From Nitrospirota bacterium (GTDB lineage Bacteria > Nitrospirota > Thermodesulfovibrionia > UBA6902): a stretch of DNA of 56,240 nucleotides. The stretch is from NCBI GenBank assembly GCA_016222915.1, contig JACRQA010000085.1:1-56240 (forward strand). The letters are read 5' to 3'. The notes under the pieces are model-generated. The model did not search any database and was not told where the DNA came from. It saw only the letters and a list, made by a program, of their open reading frames with translations. Within the stretch, counting starts at the first letter, position 1. Each line of letters opens with the position of its first letter. A program made the position numbers and the translations under genes. Below, in pieces: positions 1 through 7,247 of this stretch.

Positions 1-759
1 GTCGATGGCTATCTGGAGACGCTTTACCGCCAGTGGATATTCGGCCCGCACGTAGATGTAGCCCTTATGTGATTCAGTCGCAACGCCGCAGATGATCATC
101 CCTTCGATTACAGCGTGGGGGTCCGCTTCCATCACAGACCTGTCCATGAATGCCCCGGGGTCTCCTTCATCGCCGTTGCATACGACGAATTTCTCATCAG
201 CCTTGATCTTCAGTCCGAGTTCCCATTTTTTTCCCGTGGGGAAACCCGCGCCTCCTCTTCCTCTCAGGCCGGAGTCTGAAACCACCTTCACTATCTCTTC
301 CGGCTTCATCAGGGTCAGGGCCTTTGAGAGCGCCTTGTAACCATCCATCATGATGTAGTCTTCGACCCTCTCCGGGTCAATAAGTCCCTTGTTTTTGAGC
401 ACCACCAAGACCTGATGTTTGAAAAAAGGGATATCGTGTATTGAAGGTATCGCGATTTTTTTGTCCTGCTCTTTGAACGCTAATTTCTGGTAAGGTCTCC
501 CTTTAATAAAATGCTCTTCAACCAGGGCAGGGACGTCTTCAGCCTTTATGTCCTGATAAAATGTCTCATCCGGATATACGGCCATAACAGGCCCTTTAGC
601 GCAAAAGCCGTTGCAGCCCGAAAGGACCACCTTCGCCTCGCCCTGGATACCCTTCTTCTTAAATTCCTCTTCCATAGCGGCCTTGACCTTCATAGTGCCG
701 CTTGCCATACAACCTGTGCCTCCGCAAAGCATTGCATGTGAACGGACCGCGGTTTCCAT
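1..759 (-). CDS. HydB/NuoF-like flavoprotein subunit, 3' end outside window
   Basis: The first 253 codons are visible; the gene runs off the left edge. Residues 1-100 form a thioredoxin-like [2Fe-2S] ferredoxin domain with Cys12, Cys17, Cys49 and Cys53 (CGGTGC and GCNGFC). From about residue 165 the NuoF fold begins, with the glycine-rich GLRGRGGAGFPTGKKW motif and NGDEGDPGAFMDR, the FMN/NAD(H) site of the complex I 51-kDa family. Members oxidise or reduce NAD(P)(H) and pass electrons through FMN to Fe-S clusters, in bifurcating hydrogenases (HydB), formate dehydrogenases or complex I. The fused N-terminal ferredoxin favours the HydB-type soluble complex. It is last in the visible nfnA-nfnB-REC/NuoE-[2Fe-2S] order. 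The ATG at 759 follows AGGAGGAAG. The partner catalytic subunit, which would fix the function, is not in the window. Confidence 0.9.
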   Translation of the reverse strand, partial: METAVRSHAMLCGGTGCMASGTMKVKAAMEEEFKKKGIQGEAKVVLSGCNGFCAKGPVMAVYPDETFYQDIKAEDVPALVEEHFIKGRPYQKLAFKEQDKKIAIPSIHDIPFFKHQVLVVLKNKGLIDPERVEDYIMMDGYKALSKALTLMKPEEIVKVVSDSGLRGRGGAGFPTGKKWELGLKIKADEKFVVCNGDEGDPGAFMDRSVMEADPHAVIEGMIICGVATESHKGYIYVRAEYPLAVKRLQIAID

Positions 760-775
760 GTCTTCCTCCTTCTAA

Positions 776-839
776 GGGATTAGGGATTGGGGGGGTAGGG
801 GTTAGTAAAAAACCAATCTCCAATCCCTGACCCCTAAAC
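776..839. repeat. G-rich intergenic inverted repeat
   Basis: Between the HydB-like gene and the upstream [2Fe-2S] gene. The plus strand has four close G-runs at 776-801 (GGGATTAGGG, then a longer G-run, then GGGG), followed by a C-rich strand (CCAATC, CAATCCC, ACCCCTAAACCC) that can fold back on it. Either a long imperfect hairpin or a G-quadruplex could form. It lies within the operon, so it may tune downstream expression. Function unknown. Confidence 0.5.
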
Positions 840-846
840 CCTGTTT

Positions 847-1230
847 TTAGAATATTGTTTCGCCTCCGAGAGCTATCGCATATTTCCCCGCGGGATTGCC
901 GCTTAAAATGTGCTCTCTGAATATCTCCTTTATCTTCTCTTCGTTGAGGTCGCCGTATATGACAGGGGGCTGCCCCTCCAATTCAATGACTGCCATGGGC
1001 TCGCGGGAACAGAGCCCGCCGCAACCCGTGGTCTTCACCAGGATGTCTTCCCTCCCGGCAAGGGCGATCTCATTCATCAGGGCCGTCATGACATTCCTTG
1101 CGCCCGCCGCGATGCCGCAGGTCCCCATGTGCACAGTGACTTTCGCCTTGCACTCGCCTTTTCTGAGGGTGAACGTTGCCTTGTTTTGGTCCCGGATTGT
1201 CTGAAGCTCGGCTATGGTCAGCTTAGTCAT
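847..1230 (-). CDS. [2Fe-2S] thioredoxin-like ferredoxin protein
   Basis: 127 residues. The protein carries a thioredoxin-like [2Fe-2S] domain: VTVHMGTCGIAAGARNV in the first half and TTGCGGLCSREP in the second. These are the signatures of the stand-alone ferredoxin family related to the C-terminal half of NuoE/HydC. The ATG at 1230 overlaps the stop of the receiver-NuoE gene (TGATG) and follows GGAGGAGGT; a GTG one codon upstream is less likely. NuoE normally has a helical half and a [2Fe-2S] half in one chain. Here the helical half is in the preceding gene and this protein supplies the cluster, so the two probably act together as a split NuoE/HydC subunit feeding the flavoprotein encoded next. 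Confidence 0.85.
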   Translation of the reverse strand: MTKLTIAELQTIRDQNKATFTLRKGECKAKVTVHMGTCGIAAGARNVMTALMNEIALAGREDILVKTTGCGGLCSREPMAVIELEGQPPVIYGDLNEEKIKEIFREHILSGNPAGKYAIALGGETIF

Positions 1231-1994
1231 CACGCACCTCCTCCCGCCTCCTCCATCTGTCTCATCCTGATAAACTCATTGACCGCGGTCTCTACCTTTT
1301 TGCCTCTCTTTAAAGGCATGCCCCTCCAGACCTTCTGGCTCCCCATTATTTGCAAAGGAACACGCTCGTCATCGGCCTTTGTCCTGAAGTAGGGGTAGAA
1401 TGAAACGATGCTGTGAATTTCAGATGGATACATGTCCAGGCCGCGCGCAATGCGTTTCTGTATCGCAGCAGGGAGATATCCCAAAATGTCCTGGGCGTGC
1501 AGCAATGCCCTTATCGTCTGACTGGAATTTCCCTTGTACTGGCTGATCACCTTGTCCACCGTCTCAAGCATTTCCGCCGGGAATTCCTCATTCGTAACAG
1601 GCTCAAGGGCGCATTCTTTTAACCATGCGAGGGTCTCCTTAACAACGTCTTTCAGCATTGCGGGGGTAAAAGGCTTCCTCATGTGGGTGATGATGCCAAG
1701 TTTGTGTGCCTCCTTTATGGTCTCCATCTCCTGGATCAGGTGGCCTGTGACGACCACAATCCCTACAGCGGGACGGAATTGTCTCAACCACCTTATAAAA
1801 GTTATGCCGTCTATCCCCGGCATCATGAGGTCCGTGACAACAAGGTCATAATTATTGTGTTCTATTTTGTCCATCGCCTCTCTGCCGCTGAGCACTCCTT
1901 CAACGTTATACCCTTCGGGCTCAAGAGACCTCCATGCGCTCTTGATGATGATAGGGTCGTCGTCTACGACTAAAATGTTGATATGGTCTTTCAT
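1230..1994 (-). CDS. Response-regulator receiver domain fused to NuoE-like domain
   Basis: 254 residues. Residues 1-125 are a complete CheY-like receiver: acidic pocket Asp11-Asp13, phospho-acceptor Asp55 in VVTDLMMPG, Thr83 and Lys107. Residues about 133-215 match the helical N-terminal half of the complex I 24-kDa subunit (NuoE/HydC), including ALLHAQDILGYLP and EIHSIVSFYPYF. The Cys-bearing part that normally follows is absent (QIMGSQKVWRGM sits in its place), and the cluster domain is the next gene. RBS AAGGAGG precedes the ATG. Seen: the fusion in one uninterrupted frame, inside an nfn/hyd operon. Inferred: phosphorylation might control assembly or activity of the flavin/NAD module. No kinase is adjacent. 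Confidence 0.85.
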   Translation of the reverse strand: MKDHINILVVDDDPIIIKSAWRSLEPEGYNVEGVLSGREAMDKIEHNNYDLVVTDLMMPGIDGITFIRWLRQFRPAVGIVVVTGHLIQEMETIKEAHKLGIITHMRKPFTPAMLKDVVKETLAWLKECALEPVTNEEFPAEMLETVDKVISQYKGNSSQTIRALLHAQDILGYLPAAIQKRIARGLDMYPSEIHSIVSFYPYFRTKADDERVPLQIMGSQKVWRGMPLKRGKKVETAVNEFIRMRQMEEAGGGA

Positions 1995-2013
1995 TGCCGT
2001 TCCTCCTTTACGC

Positions 2014-2039
2014 AGGGGGCGGGTTTAGAACCCGCCCCT
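2014..2039. repeat. Palindromic repeat (taggggc family)
   Basis: Short intergenic palindrome, arms GGGGGCGGGTT and AACCCGCCCC around TAG, between nfnB and the receiver-NuoE gene. It belongs to the family of 20-28 bp palindromes bounded by TAGGGGC/GCCCCTA seen several times in the window. It lies inside an operon and may act as an mRNA processing or stability hairpin. Confidence 0.6.
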
Positions 2040-2044
2040 ACAAA

Positions 2045-3487
2045 TCATTTAAACTCCCAGTGCTTCCATTTGAGGTACTCGTTGACTGCATTCGCTGCCC
2101 TCCTTCCTGCCCCCATGGCGAGAATGACCGTTGCGGAACCTGTGACAATGTCTCCGCCGGCAAAGACACCTGGCTTCGACGTCATGCCTGTGCCTTCTTC
2201 AGCAACGATATAGCCGCTCCTGTTGACCATCAAGTCCGGAACGGTCTTTGTTAAGATCGGGTTGGCCCTGGTCCCAAGCGCGGGGATTGCCACGTCGATT
2301 TCAATCTGGAATTCGCTGCCCTTTATCGGGACCGGCCTTCTCCTGCCTGATTGATCAGGCTCTCCGAGTTCCATCTTTATGCATTCAACCGCGCAGACGT
2401 TCCCCTTGCCGTCATCAATGAATCTCGTCGGGTTGGTCAGCAGTGTGAATTCTATTCCTTCCTCATGCGCGTGGTGGACTTCCGCCTTCCTTGCAGGCAT
2501 CTCTTCCAGGGAACGCCTGTATATGCGATAGACCTTTTCAGCGCCGAGCCTTAACGCCACCCGTGCAGAATCCATTGCCACGTTTCCGCCGCCCAATACC
2601 GCCACCCTTTTGCCTACCTTTATAGGTGTGTCATATTCGGGGAAGAGATACGCCTTCATCAGGTTGGCCCTTGTAAGATATTCATTCGCGGAGCAGACAC
2701 CGTTGAGATTTTCACCCGGAATCCCCAGGAACATGGGCAGGCCCGCGCCTATGCAGATAAAACACGCGTCATATCCCCGCCCGTTCATCAGCTCATCAAT
2801 TGTGAAGAGCTTCCCGATCACCGCGTTCGGCACGAATTCAACACCGAGCTTCGTGATATACGCGACCTCCCGTTCCACAATTGCCTTGGGGAGCCTGAAC
2901 TCCGGTATCCCGTAGCTAAGGACGCCGCCGGCTTTGTGCAGGGCCTCAAACAATGTGACCTGGTGCCCGGCCTTTGCAAGGTCTACCGCGCAGGTCAGCC
3001 CTCCAGGGCCTGAGCCTATAACAGCTACTTTTCTCCCCGTAGACTTCGGCATATCCGGGACCTTCATATCACCGTTTGCGGCCTCATAATCGGCGACGAA
3101 TTTTTCGAGGTTCCCGATTGCAACGGGCATGCCCTTCTTCCCTGCAAGGCAGCGTGATTCACACTGGACCTCCTGGGGACAGACCCTTCCACAGACAGCG
3201 GGCAGGGCGTTTCTTTCCTTGACCTTGTAACAGGCGTCTATGAACCTTTTCTCTTTTATCAGGCTGATGAATGCGGGGATGTCCACCTCTACCGGGCAGC
3301 CCTGCCTGCAAGGTCCGTTCTTGCACGTCAAGCATCTGCCTGCTTCCTCAACCGCTTCTTCAGGCGAATACCCATAAGGGACTTCCAGGAAATTCCTCGC
3401 CCTCACGAGTGGCGGCTGCTCCCTCATCTCAACTCTGAGTTTTGCTTTTTTCTCCTCTATCTTCATCTCCATGTCATTTACCCCCAT
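2045..3487 (-). CDS. nfnB: NADH-dependent ferredoxin:NADP+ oxidoreductase, large subunit (NfnB/GltA-like)
   Basis: 480 residues. This is the NADPH-binding flavoprotein of the bifurcating transhydrogenase NfnAB, in the glutamate synthase small-subunit family. The N-terminal region has the two-cluster [4Fe-4S] pattern CLTCKNGPCRQGCP and CGRVCPQEVQCESRC. It is followed by an FAD Rossmann site (VIGSGPGGLTCAVDLAKAG), an NADPH site (VAVLGGGNVAMDSARVA) and the C-terminal FAD closing motif GVFAGGDIVTG. It overlaps the end of nfnA by 14 bp, the usual arrangement. ATGs at 3472 and 3466 are alternative starts; the one at 3472 has a well-placed GGGGG. NfnAB couples NADPH to NADH plus reduced ferredoxin. 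A homotetrameric glutamate synthase or sulfide dehydrogenase role is the alternative. Confidence 0.92.
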   Translation of the reverse strand: MGVNDMEMKIEEKKAKLRVEMREQPPLVRARNFLEVPYGYSPEEAVEEAGRCLTCKNGPCRQGCPVEVDIPAFISLIKEKRFIDACYKVKERNALPAVCGRVCPQEVQCESRCLAGKKGMPVAIGNLEKFVADYEAANGDMKVPDMPKSTGRKVAVIGSGPGGLTCAVDLAKAGHQVTLFEALHKAGGVLSYGIPEFRLPKAIVEREVAYITKLGVEFVPNAVIGKLFTIDELMNGRGYDACFICIGAGLPMFLGIPGENLNGVCSANEYLTRANLMKAYLFPEYDTPIKVGKRVAVLGGGNVAMDSARVALRLGAEKVYRIYRRSLEEMPARKAEVHHAHEEGIEFTLLTNPTRFIDDGKGNVCAVECIKMELGEPDQSGRRRPVPIKGSEFQIEIDVAIPALGTRANPILTKTVPDLMVNRSGYIVAEEGTGMTSKPGVFAGGDIVTGSATVILAMGAGRRAANAVNEYLKWKHWEFK

Positions 3488-4304
3488 TCCCTTTCCCGCC
3501 GCACCTGGCCGTATGCTCCTCGGGGATATACGCCTGGAGCCTTTTCATAAGCAGATCAAAATCGACCTGATGACCGTCAAATTCAGGACCGTCCACGCAG
3601 GTGTATTTTGTCTCTCCACCGATTTCCACCCTGCACCCGCCGCACATCCCTGTTGCATCAATCATGATCGAATTCAGGCTTACGACAGTCTTCACATTGT
3701 ATTTTTCCGTTGTCTTGCAAACGAACTTCATCATGATCGCCGGACCTATGGCCACCACAAGATCGACCTTCTCATTCATCATGATCTCTTCGAGGGGAAC
3801 AGTCACCAATGCCTTTGTGCCGTAAGAGCCGTCATCCGTGGTGACGATCAGATCATCCGATACGCCGCGCATCTTTTCTTCCCAGAACAGTATTGATTTT
3901 GAACGCGCGCCGATAATCGACGTGACCTTATTACCCGCCTCCTTGAGCGCCCTTGCTATCGGATAAACAGGGGCTATTCCCACCCCGCCACCCACGCACA
4001 CGACCCTGCCGAAATTTTCAATATGCGAATGATTGCCGAGAGGGCCGATAACATCGGTCAGAAAATCGCCCTCATTAAAAGTGCCAAGGTGATTGGTCGT
4101 CTTGCCGACCTTCTGAAAGACAGTGGTTATGGTCCCTCTGCCGCTGTCGAAGTCGGCGATAGTCAGCGGTATCCTCTCCCCCTGTTCATGGGTCCTGAGT
4201 ATGAAAAAATTTCCCGCCCTCGCCTTTCGCGCAATGTCCCCTGCCTCGATATCGAACAGGGTTATCTGCTCCGAAAGGTCCTCCTTCTTCAAGATTTTAT
4301 ACAT
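3474..4304 (-). CDS. nfnA: NADH-dependent ferredoxin:NADP+ oxidoreductase, small subunit (NfnA/SudB-like)
   Basis: 276 residues from the ATG at 4304, which follows AGGAGGCATAAGGGA; a longer frame upstream has no RBS. Ferredoxin-NADP reductase fold. FAD-binding RIPLTIADFD and GTITTVFQKVGKTT lie near residues 55-80, and the NAD site VGGGVGIAPVYPIARALKEAG near 105-125. C-terminal [2Fe-2S] cysteines sit in MCGGCRVEIGG and YTCVDGPEFDGHQVDF. This is the NAD(H)-side subunit that carries the bifurcating FAD with NfnB. It is the first gene of the minus-strand electron-transfer operon. The upstream region (4305-4510) has direct repeats shared with the upstream region of the response regulator at 4563-5231. 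Confidence 0.92.
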   Translation of the reverse strand: MYKILKKEDLSEQITLFDIEAGDIARKARAGNFFILRTHEQGERIPLTIADFDSGRGTITTVFQKVGKTTNHLGTFNEGDFLTDVIGPLGNHSHIENFGRVVCVGGGVGIAPVYPIARALKEAGNKVTSIIGARSKSILFWEEKMRGVSDDLIVTTDDGSYGTKALVTVPLEEIMMNEKVDLVVAIGPAIMMKFVCKTTEKYNVKTVVSLNSIMIDATGMCGGCRVEIGGETKYTCVDGPEFDGHQVDFDLLMKRLQAYIPEEHTARCGGKGNGGK

Positions 4305-4398
4305 TCCCTTATGCCTCCTCTCTCGCTTAAATTCGCCCACATTATTAACATCTCTCCTGGATACATTCCTTAGCTTGATTGTCAGATAATTACTCAGT

Positions 4399-4458
4399 CC
4401 TGTAAATCGAAGGATAAATGAAGGTTTTGATGAAGAGATTTCTTATAGCGGCTTAAGT
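4399..4458 (-). promoter_or_regulatory. Conserved upstream element, copy A (before nfnA)
   Basis: A 60-bp segment ending 95 bp before nfnA that aligns without gaps to 5315-5374 upstream of the next regulator gene (41 of 60 identical by eye). The match is concentrated in two blocks: ACTTAAnCCGnnATAAGAAA at the left and TCGATTTACA at the right. In copy A the pentamer ATAAG occurs three times at an exact 24-bp period (starting at minus-strand positions 4494, 4470 and 4446). Likely operator/promoter for a shared regulator. Confidence 0.55.
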
Positions 4459-4536
4459 TGATTTTCTTATGGAAGGTATCGGGAATTTACTTATGGTGGG
4501 AATTTGCCTTTTTGAATCTTAACCCGTGAATCATGT

Positions 4537-4560
4537 GGGCGGGGGGGGACCCCGCCCCTA
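4537..4560. repeat. Palindromic repeat (taggggc family)
   Basis: GGGCGGGG and CCCCGCCCCTA arms just beyond the 3' end of the response-regulator gene. Same family as 2014-2039. Being directly after a stop codon and before another promoter, it could act as a terminator-like hairpin, although no T-run follows on the minus strand. Confidence 0.55.
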
Positions 4561-4562
4561 CA

Positions 4563-5231
4563 TCAGTAAATGGCCTTGACCGCGTGAATGAAGACATCGC
4601 GCGTGTCCTTTAACTGCAGCTTGATCTTGATGTGCTCTATGTAAGTCTCAACGGTCTTGACACTGAGGTTCAGCCGCTCCGCTATTTCATGCTTCTTCAT
4701 CCCCTGGCCGATTAGCTGGTACACCTCCAGCTCGCGGTTGCTGAGCGGCTTTGCAGGGGCGTCAAGGCCTTCAAACCTGTTTTTGGCAAATTTGTGCAGG
4801 AGCTGAACATTTAATTTATCGCTTACATAAATATCTCCGTTCAGGACCGTCCTTATTGCCGATATCAATTCCCTGGAAGACTCCTGCTTCATTATATAGC
4901 CCCTGGCCCCCGCCTTCAGGCAGCGCTCGGCATATGTGGCTTCGTCATGCATGGAGAGCACCAGGACCAATATCCCGGGATTGGAATAAGTAAGGTTCTC
5001 TATAAGCCTGATGCCGCTGCCGTCTCCAAGGCTGATATCCACTATCGCGATATCAGGCTTACTGTCTGAAATAGCGTGAAATGCGTCTGTAACATTGTCC
5101 GCCTCTCCGCATATGACAAGGTCTTCTTCACTTTCAAGAAGGCGTGAAAGCCCTTCGCGCAAAATGGCGTGGTCATCAACAATAAAGACATTCTTCTTTT
5201 GGACCTTATTTTCGATCTCCATCGTTATCAT
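4563..5231 (-). CDS. NarL/FixJ-family response regulator (orphan)
   Basis: 222 residues. Receiver domain at 13-130: FIVDDHAILREGL, phospho-acceptor Asp in IAIVDISLGDGSG, Lys in GYIMKQE. LuxR-type HTH at 155-222: LSNRELEVYQLIGQGMKKHEIAERLNLSVKTVETYIEHI. It closely resembles the regulator at 12237-12908, a clear paralogue, but no histidine kinase lies next to it, so its input may come from a kinase elsewhere. The start may be the ATG at 5231 or 5222. Its promoter region shares a 60-bp element with that of nfnA, which suggests co-regulation of the two units, possibly by this protein itself (inference). Confidence 0.93.
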   Translation of the reverse strand: MITMEIENKVQKKNVFIVDDHAILREGLSRLLESEEDLVICGEADNVTDAFHAISDSKPDIAIVDISLGDGSGIRLIENLTYSNPGILVLVLSMHDEATYAERCLKAGARGYIMKQESSRELISAIRTVLNGDIYVSDKLNVQLLHKFAKNRFEGLDAPAKPLSNRELEVYQLIGQGMKKHEIAERLNLSVKTVETYIEHIKIKLQLKDTRDVFIHAVKAIY

Positions 5232-5314
5232 GTTTTATTCCCCTTGCGTTCCCTTTCACTCATGCATATCTGATGGGCGCTTTCCATAGTAAAATTGTGA
5301 GACAAATCCGTTGC

Positions 5315-5374
5315 CTTGTAAATCGATAGAAGATGGTAGGATTGATATAAGAATTTTCTTATGCCGGATTAAGT
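5315..5374 (-). promoter_or_regulatory. Conserved upstream element, copy B (before response regulator)
   Basis: Aligns without gaps to 4399-4458. It contains the 16-bp inverted repeat ATAAGAAAATTCTTAT and the right-hand block ATCGATTTACA, and ends 84 bp before the ATG. A weaker ATAGG lies 24 bp before ATAAG, matching the 24-bp spacing of copy A. Probably a regulator-binding region plus promoter. Confidence 0.55.
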
Positions 5375-5407
5375 AATATTCCCTATCTTCGGAGGTCCGG
5401 CATTTAA

Positions 5408-5794
5408 CTATATAAATGTTACCTTATTGGTTGCGGTAACCACTACAAAAAAGCGCTCATTATTGCTTTTTCTGTCTGCAGGTATTACAAAGAAGCCCTG
5501 GCGGTTCGGGGAGTATCCCTGTGAAAACCCGATGACCGTCTCCCCGTCATTAAACTCTATCCGGACCTTACGCCCGCCTCCGGGAACAACGTCGGAATAT
5601 TCTTCCTTGTGGTCCTTATTGCCCTCCAGGTCCTTAACGAAAAACAGCGCCTTCAACCTTTCAACATCGATCTGCACTATTTCTCCACTCATAAGCGTAA
5701 GATGGAACTCCTTCTTGGTGGGGAAAAAATCAGCGGTTGTCCCTTTCATTAAGGTACCGTCTTTAAACCTGGCCACTACTTTATTGAGAATCAT
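5408..5794 (-). CDS. Conserved hypothetical protein (DUF6982-like)
   Basis: 128 residues, no signal peptide or membrane segment. Two similar beta-rich halves can be seen: VARFKDGTLMKGTTADFFPTKKEFHL near the start and VRIEFNDGETVIGFSQGYSPNRQGFFVIP near residues 75-103. Each has the pattern FxDG..hxG(x)~8P...F.h, like a small SH3-type barrel repeated twice. I recall similar proteins in Nitrospirota and Desulfobacterota but cannot name a function. It stands between the efflux operon and the orphan regulator, on the same strand as both, with its own spacing, so it is probably monocistronic. Confidence 0.7.
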   Translation of the reverse strand: MILNKVVARFKDGTLMKGTTADFFPTKKEFHLTLMSGEIVQIDVERLKALFFVKDLEGNKDHKEEYSDVVPGGGRKVRIEFNDGETVIGFSQGYSPNRQGFFVIPADRKSNNERFFVVVTATNKVTFI

Positions 5795-5939
5795 ATCGAC
5801 CCTTTGTTGTCAATTAACATTAATATTTTTCTCCTCCATGTTATTTTTTATATTTTCGGAAGAGAAAATAATTTCTTTAGAAATAATACCATGCGGATCA
5901 GGCATAGATAAAGTTGCGATGGAACTGGAAAGGGGAACG

Positions 5940-7247
5940 TTACTGATATGCGCTCTCTCCCAGTACGCCCATCACCCACAGGAGGTTTACCTTTGCAGTC
6001 AAATAATCCCGCCAGGCGCGGGTAAGATTGCCTTTTGCCTGCTGGAGGTTTAGCTCCGCGTCTTCGACCTCAAGCCTGATCTTCACTCCCAGTTCATATC
6101 CCTTCTCAGACAGGGACAACAGTTTCTCAGCCTGTTCCACCGTGCCTGAAAGCGCGTCCACTATCTGCTTTGATTCCTGCACGTCATTCAGCGCTTCACG
6201 GGCCTGCAGTGCAATGGAATCTGAGAGCTTTTCCTCGTCTATCTTAATACTGCTGAGGTCGCTCCTGGCCTGGGCCACCCTTCCCCTGGTGCGCATCCCG
6301 TCAAAGAAGGGAAACGACAGGTACATCCCGGCGCTCCATGCCCTGCCGTCCAGGTCCATGTCTATGCTATCGACATCTTTCCATCCGTATCCACCCCTGA
6401 ACTCAAGACGCGGCTTGTCATCGGCGTTTGCTATTGTGACCAGCTCGCCCGCAATATTGATTCGGTAACGAAGGTCCCGCACCTCAGGTCTCTTCTCAAG
6501 GGCGGTCTTATATATCAGGGCATAATCCTGGACCGCCGCGAAATCACCCGCTTCCAGACTGCCGGTCACCTCAATGCTGTCATCAATAGCAAGCAGAAAA
6601 CGCAGCCTGTCAAGGGAATCGCGTATCCGGTTTTCCGTGCGTATGACCTCAGGCCGCGCATTCTTGACAGCCACCTCAGCGGCCAGTATCTCATAGTCTG
6701 TAGCAATACCCGCACTGTATTTGCGACGGGCCTCATCAAGGTGCCGTTCCTTCTGGCCGAGGTCCTGAAGGGCAATCGCATGTAATTCCCTTGAGAGAAG
6801 CACATTATAAAAGGCAATGGAGACGTCCCGGTAAGCCGCCTGCCGGTAAAACCTGAGCCGCTCCTCCGCGGTTTTAAGCCCCTCCTCTGCCGCCCTTATC
6901 GCGGCGCCGACCTTGCCCCATGTAAACAACGTCTGGGTAAGGCCGATCTCCCCGGAATATATCTCCTGCCTGTCAGGGAGCAGACTGGTCTCGTCCCTGC
7001 TGGTGATCGCAGAGCCGTTCAGGGAAAGTTGTGGAAATGCCGCAGCCCTCTCTTCAACATATTTCCCCTGCACCCAGCGGAAGTATTCCCTGGCCTTTTG
7101 GATATCGCGGTTTTTTTCTGCGGCTATATCAAGGGCCTGCTGCATGGTCAAGACCTGTACTTCCCCGGCTGTTGCGGGAAGGGGCAGCAAAAGGGCCATG
7201 AGCAATAATGCAAGTGTGAAATAAAATAATGATGCTGACCTCTTCAC
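5940..7247 (-). CDS. TolC-family outer-membrane efflux protein
   Basis: 435 residues with an N-terminal signal peptide (hydrophobic core near 9-22, cleavage near PATAG). The rest consists of the two tandem heptad-rich coiled-coil repeats of outer membrane efflux proteins, with signatures ALDIAAEKNRDIQKAREYF near the start and ELGVKIRLEVEDAELNLQQAKGNL near the end. It forms the trimeric outer-membrane tunnel for the RND pump. It overlaps the pump gene by 4 bp (ATGA), so it is translationally coupled and is the last gene of the tetR-MFP-RND-tolC operon. Confidence 0.92.
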   Translation of the reverse strand: MKRSASLFYFTLALLLMALLLPLPATAGEVQVLTMQQALDIAAEKNRDIQKAREYFRWVQGKYVEERAAAFPQLSLNGSAITSRDETSLLPDRQEIYSGEIGLTQTLFTWGKVGAAIRAAEEGLKTAEERLRFYRQAAYRDVSIAFYNVLLSRELHAIALQDLGQKERHLDEARRKYSAGIATDYEILAAEVAVKNARPEVIRTENRIRDSLDRLRFLLAIDDSIEVTGSLEAGDFAAVQDYALIYKTALEKRPEVRDLRYRINIAGELVTIANADDKPRLEFRGGYGWKDVDSIDMDLDGRAWSAGMYLSFPFFDGMRTRGRVAQARSDLSSIKIDEEKLSDSIALQAREALNDVQESKQIVDALSGTVEQAEKLLSLSEKGYELGVKIRLEVEDAELNLQQAKGNLTRAWRDYLTAKVNLLWVMGVLGESAYQ

